Program-made: the position numbers and the translations under genes
The notes under the pieces: model-generated
What the model saw: the letters and a program-made list of their open reading frames with translations, nothing else
Databases searched by the model: none
Told to the model about the DNA's origin: nothing
Shown here: in pieces, positions 18,797 through 26,969 of the stretch
Layout of the letters: the number at the start of each line of letters is the position of its first letter
Numbering within the stretch: the first letter of the stretch is position 1
From: Clostridia bacterium
GTDB lineage: Bacteria; Bacillota; Clostridia; Oscillospirales; CAG-272
Direction of reading: 5' to 3'
Assembly (NCBI GenBank): GCA_017467105.1
Contig: JAFTSU010000010.1
Coordinates: forward strand, 1 to 64,000
Length of the DNA: 64,000 nucleotides

Positions 18797-21064
18797 TCAC
18801 TCAAGTATCGCCTTAGCTATACCAAGTCCGCTGTTACCTATAACCTTGATGATATTGCTAAGAAGCTCCATCTCTTCAAGGGGGAACTGAACGAACTCAA
18901 GGCATACAGTGCTGGAATCCGGAACTGTTGCTCTGATCCTCATATATACCTTCTGCTTGCCATAGTACTCAAGGGTAGCCTTGATGATCTCGTGTATCCT
19001 GGAGGTAACGTTAGGATCAACGCTTCTGCGGAAGATAAGCTTAACGGTCTTGGATACGTAGGTGTAATTGTTGTCAACGTAGCCCTTATCGTCGATCTTC
19101 TCCGCTCTTTCCTTAGCGAGTCTTTCTTCCTCTGCGCGACGGATACGCTCCGCCTCTGCCTTGCGAGCTGCCTCGATGCGCTCCTCTTCCTCACGGCGAC
19201 GGCGCTCCTCCTCGATGCGACGCTCCTCCTCCAGCTTAAGACGCTCTGCGCGAAGGCGCTCTGCCTCCAGCCTGTGCTGCTCCTCTACTGCGGCGCGCGC
19301 TGCCTCTGCGAGTCTTTCCTTTTCCTTCGCCTCCTGGCGCACCTGCGCTTCTATCTGCGCGCGCAGACGCTCTGCCTCTGCCTTTCTGTTCTCCTCGATT
19401 CTGGTCCACTCCGCCTTCTCTCTTCTGGCTCTGTCCATCAGGCGCTCGTTCTCCATACGGAGCTGCTCCTGCTCGCGACGCAGACGCTCTGCCTCTGCCT
19501 CCGCCTTCTGTCTAGCCAGGCTCTCGTACTCAAGGCGTATCTTCGCCTCAAGCTCGCCTCTGATCTTATTTTCAAGATCCGCGGCGCTGATGGGAGTATT
19601 GCTATTATCCGACTTAGGCGCCTCTGCAGGCTGCTCCTCAGCCACAGGCTCGAGAGCCGCAAGCTCGCTGAGAGCCTCCTCGTCGGTGGTGTAATCCTCG
19701 TCGGTTATATCTGTGGTCTCGCCGGTATATTCCTCTGCCGTAGGATCCTCGGGAACTATCAGGGTAGCCTCCGCGTCACTCTCGTCAGCAAAGGTAATGA
19801 GCGCAGGCTCGTCGACGATCTCTTCCGTCTCATTGTCCTCGACTATCTCATCAGCCTCGGTCTCACCGTTCATAAGGGACTGAGCAGCCTTGAGCGCCTC
19901 CAGAGCCTCTCTGGTGATCCTTTCAAGGTCTTCCGCCTCTTCGGCGCTGACTGTATTTCTGCCTATTCTGACGGGCTCATCGACCTCCTTATAGAACGCC
20001 TCAAGCTCGTCCTCCTCTTCCTCTTCCTCGTCGGAATCGTCTCCATCGCCATCAAGCATAGCGCTATCGATAGCCTTCTGAGCCATCTCCATAGCCAGAC
20101 GAAGCTCCTCGTCCTCGCTAAGCTCAACGGCAGCAGCCTCCACTTGAGGCTCCTCGATGATCGGCTCCTCGATAGGCACCTCTTTTTCAACGTCCTTCTT
20201 CTGTATATCTCCGCGGCGGATCGAGCGCTTTATCACGTCGCGCCAGGAGGTAGCATTCTTGCGACCCATAGCGTTGTGATACTTGTCCTTACCGGCTCTG
20301 GTCAGGAATCTGTATTCCTTCTCCTTGATCTTCTGGGGCACGTTCTCTCCGATCTCGAACACTATATCCTCTGCCGTTACGTCGTCCGACACGGTGTACG
20401 CGCCGTTTCCGTCAATCCTCGTCCACTTGATCCAGAAATCTCTGGGTGCGGAGGACTTGTCCACGAGAAGAAGGCGGCGGTACGTAACGTTCTCCGATGT
20501 ATGCTCCATATACGATTCGGGAGCGAAGACCAGGGCCAATTCTATGCTGCTGTCCTCAATACCCTCAACCTCCATCTCCTCAGAGATGATGCCTGTAAGC
20601 TGTCTTGTCATCTCGTCAACGAACACCTGGGAATACTTGCCGGAAAGCACGGATATATCGCTGGCGGTGGTCTCTACGCGAAGCTTGACCGCAGGCTCGT
20701 CGAAATAGTGACAGACGGGCACCTTTTCCGCGATCTCCGCGGGGGCGTCCGTAAGACACATATCCAAAAGCCCGTCGCCCACGTATGCGAAGGGAACGTC
20801 ATTTTCAAAGGCGCCCTTTTTCATATTCCAGCTGATCCACTCGGTGACAGCGCCGCGGCTGTAGGTGGATACCGAAAGAGGATAATAGCGTGTTTTGCCA
20901 ACAGCGAGACCGTCCGCCAAGTGATCCTCATAAAACTGTACGCCCGCAACGTCTGCGCCGTACTTCTTATCGATCGCGGGAAGAATAATCTCCTTAAAGC
21001 TCTCCTTGAACCCGTCCGACATAAGCGACGCGACTATTTTATTGTGAAGAAAATCAACCTTCAT
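18797..21064 (-). CDS. Large acidic coiled-coil protein of unknown function
   Basis: Protein of 755 residues that I do not assign to a named family. It has four parts. Residues 1 to about 285 form a globular domain with no signal peptide. About 290-490 is very acidic and low in complexity (for example SDEEEEEEDELE). About 490-655 is an uninterrupted E/K/R/A-rich helix with heptads and alternating charge, like a single alpha-helix or TolA-type stalk. The last ~95 residues form a second globular domain (from KTVKLIFRRSVDPN). It is likely cytosolic. It has its own terminator and stands alone, divergent from the HAD gene. Confidence 0.85.
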   Translation of the reverse strand: MKVDFLHNKIVASLMSDGFKESFKEIILPAIDKKYGADVAGVQFYEDHLADGLAVGKTRYYPLSVSTYSRGAVTEWISWNMKKGAFENDVPFAYVGDGLLDMCLTDAPAEIAEKVPVCHYFDEPAVKLRVETTASDISVLSGKYSQVFVDEMTRQLTGIISEEMEVEGIEDSSIELALVFAPESYMEHTSENVTYRRLLLVDKSSAPRDFWIKWTRIDGNGAYTVSDDVTAEDIVFEIGENVPQKIKEKEYRFLTRAGKDKYHNAMGRKNATSWRDVIKRSIRRGDIQKKDVEKEVPIEEPIIEEPQVEAAAVELSEDEELRLAMEMAQKAIDSAMLDGDGDDSDEEEEEEDELEAFYKEVDEPVRIGRNTVSAEEAEDLERITREALEALKAAQSLMNGETEADEIVEDNETEEIVDEPALITFADESDAEATLIVPEDPTAEEYTGETTDITDEDYTTDEEALSELAALEPVAEEQPAEAPKSDNSNTPISAADLENKIRGELEAKIRLEYESLARQKAEAEAERLRREQEQLRMENERLMDRARREKAEWTRIEENRKAEAERLRAQIEAQVRQEAKEKERLAEAARAAVEEQHRLEAERLRAERLKLEEERRIEEERRRREEEERIEAARKAEAERIRRAEEERLAKERAEKIDDKGYVDNNYTYVSKTVKLIFRRSVDPNVTSRIHEIIKATLEYYGKQKVYMRIRATVPDSSTVCLEFVQFPLEEMELLSNIIKVIGNSGLGIAKAILE

Positions 21065-21266
21065 CTGACCATGCCTCCGTAATGCACATATTCTTACAAG
21101 TTATATTTTATCATAAAGTATTTAAAAAATCAATGATTTTTCGCCTATAAATCAAAATATTTTTGTGCTTTTTTCCCCGTTCTGCCCTAAATCTCGTCAA
21201 GATACTTGATTTAATCACGTTTTTATGATAGAATATCACAGTAAAACGACAAACGTGCGAGGTTTT

Positions 21267-21953
21267 ATGATAAAAAACGTTTTTTTGGATCTTGACGACA
21301 CGATACTTGATTTTCACGCGGCAGAGAAGGTCGCGCTGTCCGATACCTTCAGGGAGATGGGCATCGAGCCTACGGAGAAGCTGCTCGGACGTTACGGAGA
21401 GATCAACCGCTCCTGCTGGCAGAAGCTGGAGAGACGGGAGCTTACGCGCAGCGAGGTGCTTCACGAGAGATTCAGAATACTCTACGGAGAGATAGGCTCC
21501 CCGGCAGACGCGGAGCGCACGCAGGCGATATATGAATACAGACTGAGTCTTGAGCATCCGTTTATGGAGGGCGGCAGAGAGCTGCTTGACGCTCTTTACG
21601 GAAAATATAGACTGTACCTCGCTTCCAACGGCACGGCGTCGGTGCAGGACAGACGGATCAGGGATACGGGTATAGGTCCCTACTTCGACGGTATTTTCAT
21701 ATCTCAGAGAGTGGGATACGACAAGCCGTCGAGGGAGTTCTTCGACGCATGCTTCAGCTCCGAGCCGAATATTTTGCCGGAGGAATCCATCATAGTGGGT
21801 GACAGTCTGACCTCCGACGTCAAGGGTGGCAGAGACTACGGAATGATTACCTGCTACTTCAACCCGCGCGGCAAGGAGAACTGCACGGATATAGTGCCGG
21901 ACTACGAGATACGCGCCCTCAGCGAGCTGCCTGAGCTTCTTCGGCACATATAG
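21267..21953 (+). CDS. HAD hydrolase, YjjG-type nucleotidase
   Basis: HAD-superfamily phosphatase of 228 residues. I took the ATG at 21267, preceded by GAGG, so that the protein opens with MIKNVFLDLDDTILDFH. This is the catalytic motif I in the YjjG/YfnB style, with DFHAAEK after it. Motif II is SNGT, motif III has the Lys in GYDKPSREFF, and motif IV is IIVGDSLTSDVKGG. YjjG-type enzymes dephosphorylate pyrimidine nucleotides, including non-canonical ones. The gene lies 53 bp before the PLP-enzyme gene on the same strand. Confidence 0.88.
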   Translation: MIKNVFLDLDDTILDFHAAEKVALSDTFREMGIEPTEKLLGRYGEINRSCWQKLERRELTRSEVLHERFRILYGEIGSPADAERTQAIYEYRLSLEHPFMEGGRELLDALYGKYRLYLASNGTASVQDRRIRDTGIGPYFDGIFISQRVGYDKPSREFFDACFSSEPNILPEESIIVGDSLTSDVKGGRDYGMITCYFNPRGKENCTDIVPDYEIRALSELPELLRHI

Positions 21954-22006
21954 GCAATTAAAACAGAACTTGATATGTCGCGTGTCTGCGACGGAATGGA
22001 GAACTT

Positions 22007-23272
22007 ATGTATTACGGCTACAATATCAGCGATTTCACCTCGGACTTAGCAAGAAGAGCCGAGGCTGACTGCCAACCCGTGTTCAAAAAAATCGAGGAAA
22101 ACGCTCTTCTCTGCTCTGCCAAGATACTGTCCGCATTCCAGGAATGCAGAGTGTCTACGGCAGACTTTATAGAGATAACCGGCTATGGCTATACCGACTC
22201 GGGCAGAGATAAGCTTGAGGAGATATACGCCAAGGTCTTCGGCGCAGAGGATGCGCTTGTAAGACCCCAGCTGATGTCCGGAACGCACGCCCTTGCCGTT
22301 ACACTTGGGGGACTTCTGAAGCACGGTGAAACGCTGGTTTATATCTCAGGCGAGCCCTACGATACGCTGAAAAGCGTTATCGGCACTGCGGGAGAGAGCA
22401 GAAACTCGCTCATAAAATGTGGAGTAAAATACGAGGAGATCGACCTTGTGGGCGACGACTTCGACCTTGAGGCGATAAGAAAGCGGCTTTCTCAGGGTGA
22501 CGTAAAGGTTGCTGCTATACAGCGAAGCCGAGGCTATTCCCAGCGTAAGAGCCTGACGATAGACAAGATCGCAGAGGCTATCCGCGTGTGCAAGGAGGCG
22601 TGTCCCGACACAGTTATTATGGTTGACAACTGCTACGGCGAATTTACGGAGGACAGAGAGCCGACGGACGTTGGCGCTGACGTTTTCGTAGGATCGATGA
22701 TGAAAAATCTCGGATCGGGCTTTGCGGTAAGCGGCGCGTATTGCGTGGGACGTAAGGACGTTATCGAGGATATAGCGGAGAGATTTACCGCTCCCTGCAT
22801 AGGCAAGGAGCTTGGCGCCAATTTCAATCAGCTCGCCTCTCTCTATAAGGGCTTCTTTATGGCGCCGCAGTGCGTTGCATCCACACTCAAGTCTATGGTA
22901 TTTGCTTCAAGGCTTCTGGAGCTGGCAGGCTACAGCGAGGTATCTCCCCGATATGACGAAAAGCGCACCGACATCGTACAGACAGTTAATATGCACTCTG
23001 CCGATAAGCTGATAAGATTCTGCAAGGGAATACAAATGGGCTCACCCGTGGAGGCGTATTGCATTCCCGAGCCCGGAGATATGCCCGGATACTCTCACCC
23101 CGAGATCATGGCGGCAGGCACCTTCATCACCGGCGCCACCAACGAGCTAAGCTGTGACGGTCCCGTGGTAGAGCCTTACACCGCGTATATGCAGGGCGGC
23201 CTTACCTACGAATACGGAAAGCTTGGCGTTATGCGAGCCGTAGACGAGATGCTGGGGTTATCACCGATATGA
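22007..23272 (+). CDS. Methionine gamma-lyase-family PLP enzyme (YnbB-like)
   Basis: Fold-type I pyridoxal-phosphate protein of 421 residues of the family once called aluminium resistance protein. Hallmarks are GYGYTDSGRDKLEEIYA, the phosphate-binding region SGTHALAVTLGGLL and the cofactor Lys in GSMMKNLGSGFA. Relatives such as B. subtilis YnbB sit near miaA/glnA-type housekeeping genes. The true substrate is uncertain; a sulfur amino acid lyase activity is only implied by the family name. It overlaps thiN by 4 bp. Confidence 0.88.
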   Translation: MYYGYNISDFTSDLARRAEADCQPVFKKIEENALLCSAKILSAFQECRVSTADFIEITGYGYTDSGRDKLEEIYAKVFGAEDALVRPQLMSGTHALAVTLGGLLKHGETLVYISGEPYDTLKSVIGTAGESRNSLIKCGVKYEEIDLVGDDFDLEAIRKRLSQGDVKVAAIQRSRGYSQRKSLTIDKIAEAIRVCKEACPDTVIMVDNCYGEFTEDREPTDVGADVFVGSMMKNLGSGFAVSGAYCVGRKDVIEDIAERFTAPCIGKELGANFNQLASLYKGFFMAPQCVASTLKSMVFASRLLELAGYSEVSPRYDEKRTDIVQTVNMHSADKLIRFCKGIQMGSPVEAYCIPEPGDMPGYSHPEIMAAGTFITGATNELSCDGPVVEPYTAYMQGGLTYEYGKLGVMRAVDEMLGLSPI

Positions 23273-23877
23273 GTATTTGCTATATTGTTGGCGCGGGCGA
23301 GTTTTACGGAGACCTTGAGCCCAAAGAAAACGATCTCGTAATCGCGGCTGACGGCGGATACGATACGCTGATGAGGCTGAACGTAAGGTGCGACGCGGTG
23401 ATCGGAGATATGGACTCCGTTAGGAGAATTCCAAGCGGTGTGGAAAAGGTCCTCTTTCCCGTGGAAAAGGATGAGACCGATAGCTATCTTGCCTATCTTG
23501 AGGGTGTGAAAAGAGGCTACAGCTCCTTTTGCCTGTACGGCGGTGTAGGTGGGCGTGAGGACCACACGTTTGCAAACTATTCTTTGCTTTTGTACGGTAT
23601 TAGACGAGGGCATCGTATCAGACTCATCGGTAAGAGTCACGATGTTTTCGCTATAAAAAACGAGACGGCTTCCATCAGGGGAAGAAAGGGGCTCGGCCTG
23701 TCGGTGTTCGCGATCGGCGGTGTAGCTCGGGGTGTGTCCGTCGAGGGCGCAAAATACACCGCACGGGATATTGATATTTCACCTGAGTTCCCTATCGGTG
23801 TGTCCAACGAATTCTCGTCGGACAGCGTTAGAGTCTCCGTAAGTGACGGAGAGCTTTTGATTATGATGGAGAGATGA
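23269..23877 (+). CDS. thiN: Thiamine pyrophosphokinase
   Basis: Transfers pyrophosphate from ATP to thiamine to make TPP. The protein of 202 residues has the family motifs ADGGYDTL, IGDMDSV, KDETDSYLAYLEG and GGVGGREDHTFAN, all in order. The start ATG overlaps the stop of the upstream PLP-enzyme gene (ATGA). Functionally it complements the riboswitch-controlled thiamine importer thiT just downstream: thiamine is taken up, then converted to the cofactor. Confidence 0.93.
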   Translation: MSICYIVGAGEFYGDLEPKENDLVIAADGGYDTLMRLNVRCDAVIGDMDSVRRIPSGVEKVLFPVEKDETDSYLAYLEGVKRGYSSFCLYGGVGGREDHTFANYSLLLYGIRRGHRIRLIGKSHDVFAIKNETASIRGRKGLGLSVFAIGGVARGVSVEGAKYTARDIDISPEFPIGVSNEFSSDSVRVSVSDGELLIMMER

Positions 23878-24010
23878 TCCGCAAGGCATCTCTCCTTTTT
23901 ATTCGGATCGGTCAGTACCTCACACCGACGTCTATCTCACCTTCCCCTTTCCCCGCCGCGCCACCTTGAAGTTAAGAAAAAAACAATTTTCGTATTTTTC
24001 CATTTTTCTG

Positions 24011-24039
24011 TTGACAACGTATTTTTCTTGTGCTATAAT
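24011..24039 (+). promoter_or_regulatory. Sigma-A promoter of the thiT leader
   Basis: TTGACA (24011-24016) and TATAAT (24034-24039) with exactly 17 bp between them, a perfect consensus. It lies about 25 bp before the TPP riboswitch. Confidence 0.88.
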
Positions 24040-24063
24040 CAAGGACGAACCGAACAGAATATT

Positions 24064-24148
24064 TCATCAGGGGTGCGTTACAGCTGAGACGGCGCCATGC
24101 GCCGAACCCTTTAACCTGATACGGATAATGCCGTCGTAGGAAGATTGG
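24064..24148 (+). ncRNA. TPP riboswitch (thi box)
   Basis: The leader holds the conserved thi-box strings CAGGGGTGC, GCTGAGA, AACCCTTTAACCTGAT, and CGGATAATGCCGTCGTAGGAAG in the right order. This is the TPP aptamer with the variable P3a stem GGCGCCATGCGCC between them. It is followed by a terminator hairpin (24171-24206), so TPP binding should end transcription before thiT. Confidence 0.95.
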
Positions 24149-24170
24149 AAATGGTACTACTGCCTTAGTC

Positions 24171-24206
24171 TACCGCGCGGATGATATATCCTGCGCGGTA
24201 TTTTTT
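24171..24206 (+). terminator. Riboswitch-controlled terminator
   Basis: Stem TACCGCGC / GCGCGGTA, with an inner GGAT/ATCC pairing, followed by six T. It lies between the TPP aptamer and thiT and is the likely expression platform. Confidence 0.85.
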
Positions 24207-24243
24207 ATTGCGAGCGGATACAGCTCGCGGAAAGGCGGTTCTT

Positions 24244-25071
24244 ATGAACAAAAAGGGAACGGGAAATATTCTCGTTTTGACCGAGTGCAGTATTATGATC
24301 GCACTCTCAAGCGTGCTGAGCGTGGTGAAGCTTTTCGAGATGCCATACGGCGGATCGATAACCCTTGCCGCTATGCTCCCCATAGTGATACTCAGCTACA
24401 GACACGGTATAAGGGTGGGACTTGCGGCGGCTCTGGTAGAGAGCGTTATACAGCTCTTTATGGGTCTTAGCACCTTCTCCTACTTCTCAACCTGGCAATC
24501 CCTTCTGGCACTCGCTCTGCTTGATTACCTGATAGCGTTTCTCCTGTTCGGTCTGGCAGGCGCATTCAAGGGAAGGATCAAAAATCAGTCCACGGCTATG
24601 ACCGTAGGCGCCGCTTGCGCCTCTATTGGCAGATATCTCTGTCACGTTATATCCGGCGCTACGATATGGGCAGGTCTGTCCATTCCCACAGAGGCGGCTC
24701 TTCTCTACTCTCTCAGCTACAACGCCACATATATGATACCGGAAAGCATAATTCTGGTGCTGTCCTGCGCGTACGTTGGCGCCTCTCTCGATTTCGGGCA
24801 GAAAATTCCCACAAGGATAAGGAGTGAGAGGATCGACGCCCTGTCCTCCTATCTGTATATCGGAGCGGGCGGTATAGTCCTCGCCGGACTTATAATCGAT
24901 ACTGTTCTGGTATTCTCAAGGCTGCAGAACGCAGATGACGGCGAATTCTTCATTCAGGGTCTTGAGAGCGTAAACTGGATAGCCTTTGCCATCGTTTCCG
25001 CTATAACACTCGCGCTTTCGGCGGCGCTGGTAATTATAGCTAAGAGGAGAGAGGCAAGGCAGTCTCTTTAA
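24244..25071 (+). CDS. thiT: Thiamine transporter ThiT (ECF S-component)
   Basis: Substrate-binding membrane subunit of an energy-coupling-factor thiamine importer, here 275 residues. The ATG at 24244 follows a GGAAAGG/AGGCGG site and lies after the terminator of the TPP riboswitch. About six helices are visible in the first ~190 residues. Conserved ThiT segments are present: GRYLCHVISGATIWAG and SYNATYMIPES. A C-terminal extension of about 80 residues with two more hydrophobic segments makes it longer than the usual ~190-residue ThiT. The ATPase and EcfT partners must be encoded elsewhere. Confidence 0.93.
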   Translation: MNKKGTGNILVLTECSIMIALSSVLSVVKLFEMPYGGSITLAAMLPIVILSYRHGIRVGLAAALVESVIQLFMGLSTFSYFSTWQSLLALALLDYLIAFLLFGLAGAFKGRIKNQSTAMTVGAACASIGRYLCHVISGATIWAGLSIPTEAALLYSLSYNATYMIPESIILVLSCAYVGASLDFGQKIPTRIRSERIDALSSYLYIGAGGIVLAGLIIDTVLVFSRLQNADDGEFFIQGLESVNWIAFAIVSAITLALSAALVIIAKRREARQSL

Positions 25072-25170
25072 AGGCGCATATTTAAAAGCTTCTGGTGGAT
25101 GTCCGTTTTCTTCAAAGACGGCTGGGCTTAATACAAGCGAGACCGCCTTGAAGCTGCCCGACGAAGCATA

Positions 25171-25214
25171 GAGGACGAAGAGCCCATAAAAGCTCTTCGC
25201 CCTCTCATTTTTTC
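25171..25214 (+). terminator. Terminator downstream of thiT
   Basis: Stem GAGG-CGAAGAGC / GCTCTTCG-CCTC with one bulge, followed by ATTTTTTC on the plus strand. It lies about 100 bp after the thiT stop, between the converging thiT and ferritin genes. Confidence 0.7.
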
Positions 25215-25224
25215 TTATTTATGA

Positions 25225-25737
25225 TCAAAGCACCAGCGACGGTGCAGTATACACTCTGGCAGATAGCTCCTGATTGAGAAGATACAGTCCCCTCGGGTCA
25301 GAGCCGAAAAGCTCCATCTTGGTGATGAGGTCGTTTGCGTTGGTTTCCTCCTCGCCCTGCTCCTTCACAAACCAATCAAGGAACTGCATGGTGCGGAAGT
25401 CCTTAGCCTCGTGAGCGGCAGCGTATATATCGTTGATAAGAGAGGATACGTATATCTCATGCTCAAGTCCAGCCTTCAGCACCGACATATCCGAGTCAAG
25501 CACCTTATCAGGCTTATCTATAGCCTCAAGGGTCACGGGCATATTCTCGTTCTGAAGATATGTGTAGAAGAGCATCGCGTGATCTCTCTCCTCCTCTGCC
25601 TGAATCTTATACCAGTTGGCAAAGCCATCAAGGCCCCGTGCCTTAAAGTAGTTTGAAAAATCAAGATATAAATATGCGGAATAGAACTCCTTGTTGATCT
25701 GATTGTTGAGAAGTGCGTGCACCTTTGCGTTTACCAT
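25225..25737 (-). CDS. Ferritin (bacterial non-heme)
   Basis: Iron-storage protein of 170 residues that forms a 24-mer shell. The ferroxidase ligands are visible in NKEFYSAYLYLDFSNYF (Glu), QAEEERDHAMLF (Glu and His) and KEQGEEETNA. The length and motifs fit the FtnA group rather than bacterioferritin or Dps. An AGGAG site precedes the ATG. A rubredoxin/flavin reductase gene is 76 bp upstream on the same strand, which fits a joint role in iron and oxygen stress. Confidence 0.95.
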   Translation of the reverse strand: MVNAKVHALLNNQINKEFYSAYLYLDFSNYFKARGLDGFANWYKIQAEEERDHAMLFYTYLQNENMPVTLEAIDKPDKVLDSDMSVLKAGLEHEIYVSSLINDIYAAAHEAKDFRTMQFLDWFVKEQGEEETNANDLITKMELFGSDPRGLYLLNQELSARVYTAPSLVL

Positions 25738-25813
25738 TTTAATTCTCCTTTATTTTTAATTATGTATTATTTGTCGTTGTTTGCATTATAATGTAAATAA
25801 CTGTTGTCAAATA

Positions 25814-26434
25814 TCATCTTTCGAATGGCTCGAATGCGTCTGCTCCGTGATAGCACACCGGGCAAACGTAATCATCGGGAAGCTCATCTCCCTCGTATAC
25901 GTATCCGCACACGGTGCATACGTATCCACGCTTTTTATCGCTCTCGGGCTTTGGCTTTACGTTCGCGTGATAATATGCGTAGGTCATACTCTCCACGTCC
26001 GAAACCACCTGAGCCTCAGTCACCTCACAGACGAACATACCGTGGGTCTGCAGGTCCGTATAGCTCTTCACCTTGAGGGAAATAAATCCGTTTATCACCT
26101 TAGGCAGAACGACCAGACCGTTATCGCTGCGCTTTACGCTGCAGCCCTCAAACTTGTCCGTATCTCTGCCGCTCTTGAAGCCGAACGCCTCAAAAACCTT
26201 GAAGGGTGCCTCTACACTCAAGCAGTTAACGTTCATCTCTCCCGATTCAAGAATTACGTCGTGAGAATAATTCTGCTTGTTGATCACGACGCCCACCTGA
26301 AGAGGCGAGCTTGTAAGCTGAATAACAGAATTAAGAATCAATCCGTTATCCTTGATCCCATCGTGGCAGGTTACCACGTAAAGTCCGTAGCCTATTTTAA
26401 AAAGAGCTGAGGTGTCTATTTTCCCCTGTGTCAT
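25814..26434 (-). CDS. hrb: High-molecular-weight rubredoxin (flavin reductase-rubredoxin fusion)
   Basis: Fusion protein of 206 residues. Residues 1 to about 160 form an FMN-binding flavin reductase domain (LYVVTCHDGIKDNGLI, SVIQLTSSP). The last ~40 residues form a rubredoxin with two CxxC knuckles, CTVCGYVYEG and CPVCYHG. Such proteins pass electrons from NADH to flavodiiron proteins and help anaerobes reduce oxygen or nitric oxide. No flavodiiron gene is present in the window. It is near the ferritin gene, which supports an oxidative-stress role. Confidence 0.93.
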   Translation of the reverse strand: MTQGKIDTSALFKIGYGLYVVTCHDGIKDNGLILNSVIQLTSSPLQVGVVINKQNYSHDVILESGEMNVNCLSVEAPFKVFEAFGFKSGRDTDKFEGCSVKRSDNGLVVLPKVINGFISLKVKSYTDLQTHGMFVCEVTEAQVVSDVESMTYAYYHANVKPKPESDKKRGYVCTVCGYVYEGDELPDDYVCPVCYHGADAFEPFER

Positions 26435-26525
26435 TTTTTCTCCTATCCGTCGCTCAGCGACTATGTTTTTAGGTTATCTTCACGCCTTATTGTTTTTTTA
26501 ATATGGTTTTTATTCTTCTGAGTAT

Positions 26526-26534
26526 ATTATATCA
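26526..26534 (-). promoter_or_regulatory. Extended -10 promoter candidate for hrb
   Basis: On the minus strand TGATATAAT forms an extended -10 element about 92 bp upstream of the hrb start. No good -35 box stands at 16-18 bp, which is usual for extended -10 promoters. Confidence 0.45.
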
Positions 26535-26883
26535 CTGAAAATAATGTAAATATGTCTAATTTTCAACAAAAATAATATTTTTTTAAAATTATTCTGAATT
26601 TTATTATTTTTGATCTTGTACACGTCTGGCAAGCTTTCCTTATAAGCAGGATAAAGAGTGCGTATATCGGGTGATATAGACCGCGCCGTCAACAAGAAAT
26701 ATACACCGTGTCGTTAAGTCGATGATAGCCACAATACCGGAAGACATAACAAATAATATGCTTTATCAGTATCGCGCACGCCGAAAAGTAAGCGCGCCTC
26801 GCCATTTTATGAGATGTAGCGGCACTGCCGACGTAGAGGACACGTCTTAAGTGGCGGTCTATCTTCACTAAATGCTATAAATA

Positions 26884-26917
26884 AACTGCTTATCCGCGAT
26901 ACCCCGGATAAGCAGTT
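26884..26917 (-). terminator. Terminator of the surface-acylation operon
   Basis: Perfect 13-bp stem AACTGCTTATCCG / CGGATAAGCAGTT with an eight-base loop. On the minus strand it is followed by TATTTATA. It lies 52 bp after the stop of the SGNH gene at 26970. Confidence 0.8.
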
Positions 26918-26969
26918 CCCTACATTTATATTATATATGCGCGGCGCGAGCTTTATCCCGTTGATGAGA

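Larger units (their letters stand above)
26435..26969. other. Gene-free AT-rich stretch upstream of hrb
   Basis: This 535-bp region holds an extended -10 promoter candidate for hrb (TGATATAAT, 26526-26534, minus strand) and the terminator of the SGNH-protein gene at its far end (26884-26917). The middle part shows no open frame with a ribosome binding site, no RNA gene and no repeat that I could recognise. Confidence 0.55.

Noticed and set aside
18731..21082. A 783-codon open frame on the plus strand opposite the coiled-coil protein gene
   Set aside because: It is the mirror of GAG/GAA/CGC-rich codons on the minus strand, gives a Leu/Arg/Ser-rich low-complexity product, and has no ribosome binding site. 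The terminator at 18698 fits the minus-strand gene.
25738..25813. TTGACA...TATAAT before the ferritin gene
   Set aside because: The spacer is only 14 bp, too short for a normal sigma-A promoter, so it was not annotated.
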